The notes: generated from the letters alone by a model not told the origin. Positions 23,996 through 31,957 are shown, counted from the stretch's first letter. The stretch is 64,000 nt of DNA from a virus (IMGVR_UViG_3300010397_000001:20365-84364); one strand, 5' to 3'. Made by a program: numbers and translations.

Positions 23996-24481
23996 ATGAA
24001 GTACGTAATTCAGATAGAAAACGCGCGCACCGAGGTGATGGCCGCACTCGCTGGTCTGGGGTATGTCCAGCGCACCTACCTCAACGTGACCAGCGGGATG
24101 TACGACGTCACCTCCGTCCCGCTCTACGCCGGCCCAGCACAGCACTTCGTCAACATCGTGGAGCAGATCCAAAAGGAAGCTGGCGAGAAGGCCAAGGAAG
24201 AAGGGAGGACGGTCAAGAAGAAACCGATGATTGACCTCTTCGAGCTGGCGAAGTCAAGCCCTGCCTTCAAGGTGCCGGTAGAGGTAAACGGACATCTGTA
24301 CTGTCCCTACCACGCCGACATCTCGTTGGAATGGGCGGGGTCTGAAAACTCATACTGGTGTCCTGCGATCACTACGAGCGGCTACGACGAATACCCCTGT
24401 AAATATCGGTGCCCGGGGCCGTTGCACATCAACGACGAAGGTGTGCTCGCCTACGGCACTAGGGGCGGCTTCACGCCGTGA
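23996..24481 (+). CDS. Hypothetical Cys-containing protein, 161 aa
   Basis: ATG 3 nt after the previous stop. A helical lysine-rich middle is followed by a C-terminal region with Cys/His pairs (YCPYHAD, YWCPA, CKYRCPG), probably a zinc-stabilised domain. Overlaps the GNAT gene by 4 nt. Confidence 0.6.
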   Translation: MKYVIQIENARTEVMAALAGLGYVQRTYLNVTSGMYDVTSVPLYAGPAQHFVNIVEQIQKEAGEKAKEEGRTVKKKPMIDLFELAKSSPAFKVPVEVNGHLYCPYHADISLEWAGSENSYWCPAITTSGYDEYPCKYRCPGPLHINDEGVLAYGTRGGFTP

Positions 24482-24837
24482 AAGACAGCTACTACATCAC
24501 AGACGGCAAAGGCCAGATCGTGTGTACGGCGTGGCTCACGCCTGACGTGACCGATTGGCCGCCACCAACGTTCCTGCTCAACCGGATACAGGTTACGCGG
24601 CATCAAGGCCGCAAGGGCTATGGAAGCAAGCTCTTGCAGATCGTCTGCGAATTGGCGGACGAGGAAGGGGTGGTACTGATCCTCGGAGTGTCGCCGGACG
24701 ACAGTGACGACTTCGATTGGTTGGTGAAGTGGTACGAGAAGTTCGGCTTCACCGCCAAGCACAAGGACAGAGAACTCAACCTCTGGTTCAACCTCATGGA
24801 ACGTCTACCGATTCAAGGAGTGAAAGACAGTGGCTGA
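24478..24837 (+). CDS. GNAT-family N-acetyltransferase, 119 aa
   Basis: GTG in a GTGA overlap. Core motif A: R-I-Q-V-T-R-H-Q-G-R-K-G-Y-G-S-K-L-L (R/Q-G-x-G/A acetyl-CoA loop at ~42-52), then I-L-G-V-S and a C-terminal W-Y-E-K-F-G-F, as in single-domain GNATs. The substrate is unknown; phage GNATs can modify host proteins or DNA bases. Confidence 0.75.
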   Translation: MKDSYYITDGKGQIVCTAWLTPDVTDWPPPTFLLNRIQVTRHQGRKGYGSKLLQIVCELADEEGVVLILGVSPDDSDDFDWLVKWYEKFGFTAKHKDRELNLWFNLMERLPIQGVKDSG

Positions 24838-25732
24838 AGAAAACGAAGAAAAGCTCGGCCTGCCGGTAGCAGAGCTGCGCTTCATCCTGAAAAGCAAGTG
24901 TGGGCTGGACGAGGAGATGGCCAAGTTCGTCGCCGAAAGGCTGATCTCCAACGGAGTGCATGTACCCGCGTCCATCACGCCGGAGATGTTCCTGGTGCAG
25001 TCGACGGACCGTTTCCTCAACCATGACGCGCGTCGACTGCTGCTTGACCAGATGAACGCAGCAATCTTGCTGCAAGAGCACCGCGCCACAATGAGCTTGG
25101 CCGAACAAACGCGCGACGGCCACGAGAACCTGGCGCGTTCGATCGCCGAAGCATTCCAGCACTCGCACCAGGTGAAGAAAGACCTGCTGAAGGTGTCCTA
25201 CGGCGCGAAGAAGGACATCGAAGAGCTGAACGCTCGGGTGACCGAGGTCGCCGATACTCTTACCGACCTGCTGAACAAAGCCAAGACGCGAGGGATGATC
25301 TTCGACGGCAAGAACTGGGTGCCGAACTTCACCTTCACTGGTGATGTTCCGAAGTTCAGTCTCCGCACGGCAGTGCCGGCGTTCAGTGCGGACTTCGCTA
25401 CCGGGGAGGTAACTCACTTCAACCTGCCGAAGCAGCATGAAGACGCCGAAGATCAGGTCAGCGTCTACGAGGAGGGTGTCAAGCAGCATTCAGTCGATGA
25501 AACAGATCTCGGCACTGGCGTAATCCTGAAGGCGGATCAACTTCCGATGGAGGTGGTGATTGAGGCGATGAAGACCGGGCGCATCAAGAGCTGCGTCCGT
25601 GACATGGACACCAACCTGTGGGAGATCGAGACCGTACCGATGCTGCCGGCGGAAACCGAAAAGTTCGCACAGTGGGCGGGGAAGAAAGAAGAAGAGCTGC
25701 ACGCCCAGCAGCACGAAACGGAACAAGGCTGA
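24830..25732 (+). CDS. Hypothetical coiled-coil protein, 300 aa
   Basis: GTG 24830 has an AAGGAG site inside the end of the GNAT gene. Residues ~85-155 are predicted coiled coil (heptads, A-R-V-T-E-V-A-D-T-L). A beta-rich middle and acidic C-terminus follow. No family recognised. Confidence 0.6.
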   Translation: MAEENEEKLGLPVAELRFILKSKCGLDEEMAKFVAERLISNGVHVPASITPEMFLVQSTDRFLNHDARRLLLDQMNAAILLQEHRATMSLAEQTRDGHENLARSIAEAFQHSHQVKKDLLKVSYGAKKDIEELNARVTEVADTLTDLLNKAKTRGMIFDGKNWVPNFTFTGDVPKFSLRTAVPAFSADFATGEVTHFNLPKQHEDAEDQVSVYEEGVKQHSVDETDLGTGVILKADQLPMEVVIEAMKTGRIKSCVRDMDTNLWEIETVPMLPAETEKFAQWAGKKEEELHAQQHETEQG

Positions 25733-25738
25733 GAAGTA

Positions 25739-25767
25739 GGGCGGGCAACAAACAAACACACCCGCCC
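25739..25767 (+). terminator. Possible terminator hairpin
   Basis: GGGCGGG (25739-25745) pairs with CCCGCCC (25761-25767) around an A-rich 15-nt loop, just after a stop codon. No T-run. Confidence 0.4.
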
Positions 25768-25816
25768 CAGGGATGAAGACAGAAGAAGGCAGAAGAAAGA
25801 GAGCACACAACACACG

Positions 25817-25945
25817 ATGGCTACCAAGTGTGGACCGTGCAACGGACAAGGCGGTAAGTGGGAAGGGTACACAGACGAGAGGACAGGAATGTACAAGCTT
25901 CGTTGGAAGCTGTGTACGTCATGTGCCGGTAATGGTGAGCGGTAG
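25817..25945 (+). CDS. DnaJ-type zinc microprotein, 42 aa
   Basis: ATG 25817 opens a 42-codon frame carrying CGPCNGQG and CTSCAGNG, two CxxCxGxG repeats as in the DnaJ zinc domain, plus a linking basic strand. Two such repeats can form one zinc site. The ribosome binding site is weak (AGAAAG). Longer overlapping frames here lack any motif. After it, bases 25946-26086 hold nothing I recognise except a 13-codon frame at 26004. Confidence 0.5.
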   Translation: MATKCGPCNGQGGKWEGYTDERTGMYKLRWKLCTSCAGNGER

Positions 25946-26086
25946 GTATCAAGCGATGCCGTCTTTTGCTTCAGGTCATACACTTAGTACTGCTCTGTAG
26001 GTTATGAAGATGGCAAACCCAGCAGAAAGCCTGTTGAGCAGCTAAGATTCATCAGAGCAATCGTCCGAGAATAGACCAGATGAACG

Positions 26087-27013
26087 ATGGCCGCCCTCTC
26101 ATCCAGGCGCGGGAAGGGGCTAGAAGTGCCTGTGCGTAAGGGAACCAAGCTCCCACCAGTGCTGAAGAAGCAGCCACCAAAGAAGAGTGACGCACGTGTG
26201 GTCACGCCTCCCAGTGGTGGCAAAAGAAAGATGAAGGCGCTAGGTGCTCGCAAGGGTGCGGGGGCGGTCGTCGATCGGGTGGCGTTGGACAAGTACGACA
26301 GCCGGAGAAAGTACGACTGGGACGCCATCCGCCAGTGGTATATCGAGTTCCCAGGTACGAAAGTTACACACGCCATGGTGTCGCGTGAGTTCGGTCCACA
26401 CGTGCAGCAGGTGTCCACGCACGCCAACAAGGAGCGGTGGGCATACCTTCGTTCAGCGCATCAAGCGGAAAAGATGAAGGAGCGGATGCGTGACCGCACA
26501 CAGTGGACCGTGGACGAAGGGGAGAAGTTCGACAAGTCTTCCTTGGACACCGCGCGCCTAGGAATGTCACTTGTCACCTCCCGCCTCATTGAGCTGAACG
26601 AAGTGTTCGCCGCAGCCCGTGGGAAGCACGCAGAGCTTGTCAGGAAGGTAAACAGTGGTCTGCCCCTGGACAAGGGCGAACGGTACAGCCTGATGGACTA
26701 CAGGGAGCTTGAAAGCCTTGCTCGCGCGGCGCTGACGTTCCAGGAAGTAGGGCGTAAGGCTCTTGGTACCGATGTGATGGACCTGTCCGTCACGTTGAAC
26801 GGTGAGGTGTCCGTCGAAGAGGTCGTGCACATCGGTGAAACACTCACACGTGATGACCCTGACCGCCTGGCGAAGATCCTCGACGTGATGGAACGCGCCG
26901 GCCTGATGAAGGCCATGTTGGGCGAGCACACCGTCATCGACATGTTGCCCAAGGGCGAAGAGATCCTGGAAGGTTCATTCACTGAAGAACCAGACGTTCC
27001 AGAGGACGTCTAA
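26087..27013 (+). CDS. HTH protein, candidate terminase small subunit
   Basis: ATG start; the N-terminal ~60 residues are basic and Pro-rich. Residues ~70-125 fit the HTH of phage small terminases: Y-D-W-D-A-I-R-x-W-Y, V-S-R-E-F-G-P-H-V, H-A-N-K-E-R-W-A-Y-L-R. A helical region then ends in an acidic tail. Small terminases bind DNA and deliver it to the large subunit, here 11.6 kb downstream. Another transcription-related HTH role cannot be excluded. Confidence 0.5.
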   Translation: MAALSSRRGKGLEVPVRKGTKLPPVLKKQPPKKSDARVVTPPSGGKRKMKALGARKGAGAVVDRVALDKYDSRRKYDWDAIRQWYIEFPGTKVTHAMVSREFGPHVQQVSTHANKERWAYLRSAHQAEKMKERMRDRTQWTVDEGEKFDKSSLDTARLGMSLVTSRLIELNEVFAAARGKHAELVRKVNSGLPLDKGERYSLMDYRELESLARAALTFQEVGRKALGTDVMDLSVTLNGEVSVEEVVHIGETLTRDDPDRLAKILDVMERAGLMKAMLGEHTVIDMLPKGEEILEGSFTEEPDVPEDV

Positions 27014-27052
27014 ACACCTATCGCGCAAGTATGATTCCATTTGCACTCTGAC

Positions 27053-27073
27053 CAGGCAAAACTATATTGCCTG
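27053..27073 (+). other. Hairpin in the 27014-27100 gap
   Basis: CAGGCAA-AACTATA-TTGCCTG (7-bp stem, 7-nt loop) precedes the small gene at 27101. A TATGAT box at 27030-27035 could be a -10 element, but I see no matching -35. Function unclear. Confidence 0.3.
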
Positions 27074-27100
27074 TCGCCCTACGGCTTAACGAGGTTTTTG

Positions 27101-27259
27101 GTGTTTTCCAGGTACGAAATCGTGCGCACAATCTCTGGCATCGACTTCACCTTGGGTGCCTACCCATTCAAGTGGATGGCGGAGATGCGCTGTAGGTCGA
27201 TAAATCAGTACCGGTACGGCCTTAAGTACAAGGTGCGCAAGATTGAGAAGGTGAAGTAA
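27101..27259 (+). CDS. Small basic protein, 52 aa
   Basis: GTG 27101 with GAGG at good spacing. The sequence pattern (R-Y-E-I-V-R ... W-M-A-E-M-R-C-R ... Y-K-V-R-K-I) looks like a small beta-alpha-beta phage protein family of unknown role. TAATG couples it to the next gene. Confidence 0.55.
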   Translation: MFSRYEIVRTISGIDFTLGAYPFKWMAEMRCRSINQYRYGLKYKVRKIEKVK

Positions 27260-27720
27260 TGGACCTGTTCGATTACCGGTTCTTTATCAGTGAAGATCTG
27301 CTCGAAAACACAGCCGTGTTGTCCATGTTGACCACGGAGTGGCGTTCAGAAGCTGAAGATCGACATCTGCTCGTACAAGGGCCGGCGGAGATGAAGGTCT
27401 TCACGAACAACGACCTACTCCCGCACAACGGCTTCGTGCGGCTGCCACCAAAGATGGTGCTGGTGCGTATCTCCGGTCCGATCATCGACGACTACCTGAA
27501 CCCTCACGCCAACTGCCCTGACTGGGCCTACCTTCATGTCACGTGTCAGAGGTGTAGGCGCAAGTATCAGTGCAACCCTTTCGACGACTACTACTGCACT
27601 CCTGAAGGCGACCATGCGTGCGGTCCGTGTCTGTTCAAGGGAAAGAAGGTCGCGCACATCGACCTGGAAGCACCGCTAGAGAAACCCATCTTCGTGCAGT
27701 ACCCGCCTTCACCGAGTTAG
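27259..27720 (+). CDS. Hypothetical zinc-ribbon protein, 153 aa
   Basis: ATG sharing a base with the previous stop. Beta-rich N-terminus; residues ~94-125 carry CQRC ... CNP ... YCT ... CGPC, a four-Cys zinc ribbon. No recognised enzyme motif. Confidence 0.6.
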   Translation: MDLFDYRFFISEDLLENTAVLSMLTTEWRSEAEDRHLLVQGPAEMKVFTNNDLLPHNGFVRLPPKMVLVRISGPIIDDYLNPHANCPDWAYLHVTCQRCRRKYQCNPFDDYYCTPEGDHACGPCLFKGKKVAHIDLEAPLEKPIFVQYPPSPS

Positions 27721-27756
27721 TAGACTGTTCAATACATTAACTGAATGGAGCTGACA

Positions 27757-27957
27757 GTGGCGCGTGTGTAGATCATCATCACAGCCGACGATGGAAGGAC
27801 TGAAAGCTTCGAGTTGTCGGCACGCGAAGACTTGCTGTCCATGAAAAACATCAACGAGTCGAGCCAGGAAGCTGGCAAGTTCTTTCAATCCCTGTACACG
27901 AGGTTCACCTTGAAGTACTTCAAGCTCTTCGACACCAAGGGCGGAATGAAGGAGTAG
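27757..27957 (+). pseudogene. Duplicate of the 27961 gene interrupted by an early stop
   Basis: GTG 27757 begins M-A-R-V, then TAG at codon 5 (27769-27771), then 61 codons closely related to the next gene (I-I-I-T-A-D-D-G-R versus M-V-I-T-A-D-N-G-R; A-R-E-D-L-L versus V-R-E-D-L-L), ending at a proper TAG. The intact copy has CGG where this one has TAG. The reading frame after the stop is well kept, so the nonsense change is recent, or a downstream start is used, or it is a sequencing error. Confidence 0.6.
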
Positions 27958-27960
27958 ACG

Positions 27961-28143
27961 GTGGCGCTTGTACGGATGGTCATCACAGCGGACAACGGTA
28001 GGAAGGCGGTCGCGCTCTTTCAGGTGCGGGAAGACCTGCTCACCACTGCTTCAGACGCTGTACAGGATGCGGAACTGAGTAGGGTCAGTCGCCAGTTCAC
28101 AGACGCATACGCACAGCTCTTCAAACAAAAGGATCAGACGTGA
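27961..28143 (+). CDS. Small hypothetical protein, 60 aa (intact copy)
   Basis: GTG 3 nt after the interrupted paralogue. A beta-hairpin start (V-R-M-V-I-T-A-D-N-G) is followed by an acidic helical tail with Y-A-Q-L-F-K. Function unknown; tandem duplication suggests dosage or diversification. Confidence 0.6.
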   Translation: MALVRMVITADNGRKAVALFQVREDLLTTASDAVQDAELSRVSRQFTDAYAQLFKQKDQT

Positions 28144-28394
28144 CGAACACACCGGCTACCGTCATCCACCTGTCGGCTCATGATCCCAAACGCATGATCG
28201 TGGTGAAGCCGGCCAGGGAGGTGCACTGGTGGAAGCGGTGGCAGGCGGAACGCGAGTGCAGCAAGATGTGGGGCCACTGCTACCACCCTGAGGGAATGGT
28301 CGACTGGTTCTGCTGCATGTGCGGTCACGAAGAAGACGGCATGCCAGAAGACGAGTGCAAGATCTGCCGAATGACTACAAAGGATGAATCATGA
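28140..28394 (+). CDS. Zinc-binding protein, 84 aa
   Basis: GTG in a GTGA overlap. The C-terminal half has CCMCGHEEDG ... CKIC, a likely zinc knuckle, preceded by Trp-rich basic helices (WWKRW). Unknown function. Confidence 0.55.
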   Translation: MTNTPATVIHLSAHDPKRMIVVKPAREVHWWKRWQAERECSKMWGHCYHPEGMVDWFCCMCGHEEDGMPEDECKICRMTTKDES

Positions 28395-28786
28395 GCATTG
28401 AGTTCAAGCTCGACAACTTCCACGTCGTGGGCTACGTCTGCGGTGTGTGTGGCAACAAGCTCTTCTTCGACATGTCCGTGCGTCCGGAACACAACGGCCG
28501 GATCGACTCGGTGCGCGCCGACGTGTTGCGCCATCTCATGGTGGACCACAAGCGCCGGCAGGTCGACATGTTCAGCGTGCTCTCGCCGATCAACGCCGGC
28601 CACGAACTTGTTGTCGCCGAGGACGGTGGTGCGCTACCGGGCTACTTCCACGAGGCGTGCGAACAGCCGGTCGACACGTTGCTTCAGGTACTGGAGCACG
28701 AATGCCGGCAGCGGCCCAACTGCTCGGACCTGACACTAGTCCTGCTGAAGGAAACGCGTACTCGCCTTGGTGGTGTGACGGCGTGA
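28391..28786 (+). CDS. Hypothetical protein with CxxC, 131 aa
   Basis: ATG in an ATGA overlap. C-G-V-C-G near residue 17 and a conserved-looking H-L-M-V-D-H suggest a metal-binding N-terminal domain. The rest is helical. No family recognised. Confidence 0.55.
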   Translation: MSIEFKLDNFHVVGYVCGVCGNKLFFDMSVRPEHNGRIDSVRADVLRHLMVDHKRRQVDMFSVLSPINAGHELVVAEDGGALPGYFHEACEQPVDTLLQVLEHECRQRPNCSDLTLVLLKETRTRLGGVTA

Positions 28787-28971
28787 AGGTGATCGTCCGC
28801 TACATCGACGGCACGGAGGAGAACTTCGAAGACGTATACAAGACTTCTATCCAGAATGGTGTGTACTACCTCTGGGCCAAGAGGTATGTCAGCCTGCCGC
28901 ACGACGACAGCCGTATCCACATCGCGTGCATCCCCTTGACTGCGATGCTCAAGTGGAAGGAAGTAGATTGA
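28783..28971 (+). CDS. Small beta-rich protein, 62 aa
   Basis: GTG in a GTGA overlap; the longer upstream frame is a shadow of the previous gene. The compact alternating sequence (V-I-V-R-Y-I-D-G-T) suggests a small beta-barrel. Unknown. Confidence 0.55.
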   Translation: MKVIVRYIDGTEENFEDVYKTSIQNGVYYLWAKRYVSLPHDDSRIHIACIPLTAMLKWKEVD

Positions 28972-29477
28972 TCGACTACACCGAGCCGCGCAACTACGAC
29001 GAGTGGGTGGCTGCACAGTCAAAGCACATCCAGCTCATTGGAACTGGGGCGGAGACAGCGACCATCTTCTGTTGCCCCTTCTGCACCTACCCGAACTTCT
29101 CCAGGGTGCGCATCACCCACACCAACGAAGACATGTCCAGGCCGCGTACATGCCAGCATTGCGGACGCGTCTCGTGCTTCCTGGTCGGCCTGACAGAACA
29201 AGGCGGCGTCGCTGTGGAGGTCGTACAGTTCGCTGGTGCCGAACCCCAGGACTTCATACGTGATTCTCCTTCTGGGGCGCCACGGTGGTTCCTGGGCTGC
29301 CCTGTGTGGCGCGTGGAAGACAAGGTGACGCGACAGGAAGTGAGCTACCTGACCGCGCCCAGGGGTTCATACGATCAAGTTGTGTGTACCTGGGAGTTCA
29401 ACCACACTAGTCCGCACTCCTTCGTGCCAATCAGTTCTGCCGAAGGTTACATTGCGAGGAACAACTTCAGGGAGTGA
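28968..29477 (+). CDS. Zinc-ribbon protein, 169 aa
   Basis: TTG start overlapping the previous TGA; no better start exists. CCPFC and CQHCGRVSC around residues 35-70 form a zinc ribbon, followed by beta-rich sequence. Function unknown. Confidence 0.5.
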   Translation: MIDYTEPRNYDEWVAAQSKHIQLIGTGAETATIFCCPFCTYPNFSRVRITHTNEDMSRPRTCQHCGRVSCFLVGLTEQGGVAVEVVQFAGAEPQDFIRDSPSGAPRWFLGCPVWRVEDKVTRQEVSYLTAPRGSYDQVVCTWEFNHTSPHSFVPISSAEGYIARNNFRE

Positions 29478-29480
29478 AGC

Positions 29481-29660
29481 GTGGCTGATTCAATGCGCGA
29501 AAAGAGCGCTGAATGCTTGTGTCGTTGGGGGCCAGTCACTCGCAGGCATGGGCAGTATGTTGATGCAGGAGACGAACTGCTCGAACTTCATCCAAACTGT
29601 CCTGATCACGGACACCAGATGGGCGAAGAACTTCGAGAACTGAGGAAAGGGGACCGTTAG
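29481..29660 (+). CDS. Microprotein, 59 aa
   Basis: GTG 29481 follows GGGAG (29470-29474), which sits inside a TTCA-N5-TGAA element. Contains C-L-C and N-C-P-D-H, a possible zinc site, with an acidic helical C-terminus. Its TAG shares a base with the GTG of the protease gene. Confidence 0.55.
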   Translation: MADSMREKSAECLCRWGPVTRRHGQYVDAGDELLELHPNCPDHGHQMGEELRELRKGDR

Positions 29661-30526
29661 TGGCAACAACACTCCGCACCGATGGGTCACGATTGGCAGA
29701 CCCGCGTCTCGGCCGTATCCCGAAGTTCGACCCGCGTTCGCTGAACTACAACATCCGCGGTCTCGTGCAGGAAGTCCCGCAGGAAGTCCAGCCGCAGCAC
29801 CTCCGGTCGTACACGTGGGGCGACAGTGACCACCTCGACCAGGGTCAGTGCAGCGGTTGTGTCGGCTTCGGCATCAGCGGCGACCTCGCGGCCAACCCGG
29901 TTCCGGTGCACGGTATCGACAACAAGTACGCGGAAGAGGGGGTGTACTGGAACATCCAGCGCGCCGACGACTACCCCGGTGGCGAGTACCCCGGTGCGTC
30001 CCCGCAGTCCGGCGGCACCTCGGTCACGGACGGCATGCGGTGGGCCAAGTCGCAGGGCTGGTACCTCGAATACCGATGGGCCACCAACGAGCTGGATCTC
30101 GCCTACGCGGTCGGCCACATCGGGCCGGCGATCATCGGAGTCAACTGGTACGAGTCCATGATGGACACCGACAAGGACGGCAACCTCGAAATCAGTGGTT
30201 CCGTCATCGGTGGTCACTGCGTGCTCGTGCGCGGCATCCACGTCATGTCCGGTGGCAAGCGCCGCTACCGCATCCGCAACTCGTGGTCGGCACAGTGGGG
30301 CATGGACGGTGACGCGTGGATCACCTCCGAGGACATGGACCGCCTGATGCACGAAGACGGCGAGTTCGCCATCCCCACGCGTCGCAACCCGGCCAAGCTG
30401 ACGGTCGTCTCGGACAGCGCCATGTTCGTGCAGGGTTCCACGGAAAACACGGTGGAGTACAAGCCGTTGTGGAAGCAGCAGTACGAAGCGGAGCAGACGA
30501 GCGTTACCGGTACGCCGGCACTCTAA
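29660..30526 (+). CDS. Papain-like (C1-type) cysteine protease
   Basis: GTG in TAGTG. The papain active site is complete: oxyanion Gln61 and catalytic Cys67 in D-Q-G-x-C-S-G-C-V-G-F, His186 in G-G-H-C-V-L-V, and Asn207 in I-R-N-S-W-S-A-Q-W-G. There is no signal peptide and only a short pro-region, unlike secreted cathepsins. It may process phage proteins or cleave host targets. Its GC-rich codon use is more like the virion genes than its neighbours. Confidence 0.85.
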   Translation: MATTLRTDGSRLADPRLGRIPKFDPRSLNYNIRGLVQEVPQEVQPQHLRSYTWGDSDHLDQGQCSGCVGFGISGDLAANPVPVHGIDNKYAEEGVYWNIQRADDYPGGEYPGASPQSGGTSVTDGMRWAKSQGWYLEYRWATNELDLAYAVGHIGPAIIGVNWYESMMDTDKDGNLEISGSVIGGHCVLVRGIHVMSGGKRRYRIRNSWSAQWGMDGDAWITSEDMDRLMHEDGEFAIPTRRNPAKLTVVSDSAMFVQGSTENTVEYKPLWKQQYEAEQTSVTGTPAL

Positions 30527-30530
30527 CCGC

Positions 30531-30656
30531 ATGAAGCCTGTGGACTGGGTGGCGTACGAGCGTTGTCCAGTCTGCTTCAGGGCGTGGAGCTGCGTGGCGA
30601 AGACGCCCAAGTTCGTGGAACTCAAGAAACCGCACAAGGGACGGAAGTTGAAGTGA
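30531..30656 (+). CDS. Zinc-finger microprotein, 41 aa
   Basis: ATG 30531, 4 nt after the protease stop. CPVC plus a further Cys (R-C-P-V-C-F-R-A-W-S-C) and a basic C-terminus (KPHKGRKLK). A GTGA overlap couples it to the next gene, supporting its reality. Confidence 0.55.
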   Translation: MKPVDWVAYERCPVCFRAWSCVAKTPKFVELKKPHKGRKLK

Positions 30657-30934
30657 GCATGTTGACGTTCAACATCAAGGGCCACGTGTTCGAGTGGAAC
30701 GGCACGAAGGACCGCGACGCACTGCAACAGTTCCTCGATCAGTACGCGCTGGTGCCATGCACCATCGACTCCATCGGTGAATCGGCCGGTATCAGGGGTG
30801 GAGACCTCGGGAGTTTGGCGAGCGGCTTCAGCGTTTCCTCCAGCCAGATCAACCCCGGCGCGTACGTTGCCATCATCGGTCCGTCGGTGGTAGTGCTCAG
30901 CAAGCAGCAGGTTAGCTCGCTGATGGCGCCGTAG
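30653..30934 (+). CDS. Hypothetical protein, 93 aa
   Basis: GTG in a GTGA overlap. Alpha/beta start (T-F-N-I-K-G-H-V-F-E-W), Ser/Gly-rich middle, hydrophobic beta end. No recognised motif. Confidence 0.55.
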   Translation: MSMLTFNIKGHVFEWNGTKDRDALQQFLDQYALVPCTIDSIGESAGIRGGDLGSLASGFSVSSSQINPGAYVAIIGPSVVVLSKQQVSSLMAP

Positions 30935-31128
30935 TGGGGCGTCACAGCGCGGAAGAATACGATTCAAAAGATGAAGTGACAGTGGTGCTGAGCCATCGGC
31001 GGTCGTCTGACGACGGCTGGTACATCGTGGCTCTGCTGGCGGTCATCTTCTTCGCTGGATCTGTGATGCTGGTGTGGGATCCACTCGGTTTGACAAGGTT
31101 GGTAGTGTCGTTGCTGTCAAGGGTCTAG
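30934..31128 (+). CDS. Single-pass membrane protein, 64 aa
   Basis: GTG in TAGTG. Charged N-terminal 30 residues, then one transmembrane helix (W-Y-I-V-A-L-L-A-V-I-F-F-A) and a short hydrophobic tail. A small phage inner-membrane protein of unknown role. It is the last gene before the RNA interval. Confidence 0.6.
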   Translation: MGRHSAEEYDSKDEVTVVLSHRRSSDDGWYIVALLAVIFFAGSVMLVWDPLGLTRLVVSLLSRV

Positions 31129-31149
31129 CGAACTTGGCAAGGTTGTGAT

Positions 31150-31178
31150 CGGCCCTCACGTCGCAGGGGTGGGGGCCG
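31150..31178 (+). terminator. Hairpin closing the protease operon
   Basis: 10-bp stem with one G-T pair (31150-31159 with 31169-31178), 9-nt loop, 21 nt after the last stop. No T-run. It separates the protein genes from the RNA interval. Confidence 0.5.
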
Positions 31179-31229
31179 CTTACTTCTCAACGTGAAGCTT
31201 GCTAAGTCCATAGTGGATATTCAGCTCTT

Positions 31230-31382
31230 GGAAGGCGCGCGGTGCCTGTTTTAGCCGCCGTCGTACACACGTGGGTCTCCAGGCGGTGGTTACAACTCTC
31301 GTCGTGGTCAGTTCTTCCATCACAAACACGTGCGCGCGACGGGTCCACGGCGAACAGTGGGGTTCGACTCCTCGGCCTTCTA
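31230..31382 (+). ncRNA. tRNA-like RNA A, 153 nt
   Basis: Acceptor-like stem 31230-31236/31375-31381 (one G-T pair). D-like stem GCGG/CCGC (31239-31242, 31255-31258). T-arm 31358-31374 with loop TTCGACT and a stem containing two G-T pairs. Between the D and T arms lie ~100 nt folding into a rod (CGTCG/CGACG, CACGTG/CACGTG) instead of a 17-nt anticodon arm. No anticodon can be read. The pairing is weaker than in elements B and C. No CCA is encoded. Confidence 0.35.
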
Positions 31383-31630
31383 CTAGGGGTGGTACAACTA
31401 TGCTCCTTCAAGATTCGCGGTTGGTATCGGCATGCGCAGGCTCTCTTGGTCGGGAACTTCTGTGAAGTCAAACGCCTGTAATCCGGATGCCTCCTGTTCT
31501 GCAAGTTCAGGCTGTAAAGGCACCGGTACGCGATAGACGTGGTGACCCGTCTAATGAAGCTCATGGTCATCGCCGGCGGCTGAAACTGTCCGGCATGTCG
31601 CAGGAAGCGGCGCCTCTGGGGGATAGGGGC

Positions 31631-31670
31631 GGCTTGTGGGTAGGGTCATGGGTGTTCCTACCCACAAGCC
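31631..31670 (+). other. Perfect 14-bp hairpin just before tRNA-like RNA B
   Basis: GGCTTGTGGGTAGG (31631-31644) and its exact inverse (31657-31670) around a 12-nt loop, ending 4 nt before the acceptor stem of element B. It may be a terminator, a processing site or a precursor structure. The rest of 31383-31630 shows short hairpins only and no coding frame I accept. Confidence 0.5.
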
Positions 31671-31674
31671 ACTA

Positions 31675-31813
31675 GGGGAGTTAGCTGAAGCGGCCTACAG
31701 CTGATAGCACTAGATGTAAAGGTGGAATGTGCTTAGTCGTCCTACTGGCGACATTCCGAGTGTGTTTTGCTCGGACCACCTGGCCACCGTGGGTTCGAAT
31801 CCCACACTCCCCA
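31675..31813 (+). ncRNA. tRNA-like RNA B, 139 nt, with a three-way junction insert
   Basis: Perfect acceptor stem GGGGAGT/ACTCCCC (31675-31681, 31806-31812), TA, D-arm GCTG/CAGC (31684-31701) and canonical T-arm GTGGG-TTCGAAT-CCCAC (31789-31805), with discriminator A. The region between the D and T arms is 87 nt and folds as a tight three-way junction: GGTGG/CCACC, AATGT/ACATT, CCGAG/CTCGG. A normal 7-nt anticodon loop is absent. It could be a tRNA with an insertion or a tRNA mimic. Confidence 0.55.
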
Positions 31814-31957
31814 CTCGCTGCGCACCGTCGCAGAGACAACAAATAACGGTAGCTACGGAGTGATCAACCGTGGCGGCTAGGTGATACGGGGCCTAGAGCC
31901 GGCGGTCGGGGAACCGGGCCACCTCCCTACTTAACCCCAATGACGCGCCGGCAACCC

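Noticed and set aside
25773-26000. 75-codon frame from ATG 25773
   Set aside because: Basic, motif-free sequence; the overlapping 25817 frame carries a clear double CxxCxGxG motif.
27757-27957. Amber suppression or alternative genetic code
   Set aside because: Many genes here (for example polymerase and acidic repeat protein) end naturally at TAG, and no tRNA with a CTA anticodon could be read.
29687-30967. 426-codon open frame on the minus strand opposite the papain-like protease
   Set aside because: It has no recognisable motif, spans several coupled + strand genes and mirrors GC-rich third positions of a clearly real protease.
31675-31813. Phage tmRNA instead of a tRNA-like RNA
   Set aside because: A tmRNA needs ~350 nt, a tag frame and no D-stem. 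Here the element is 139 nt with a proper D-stem; a short frame ending in two stops was not convincing.
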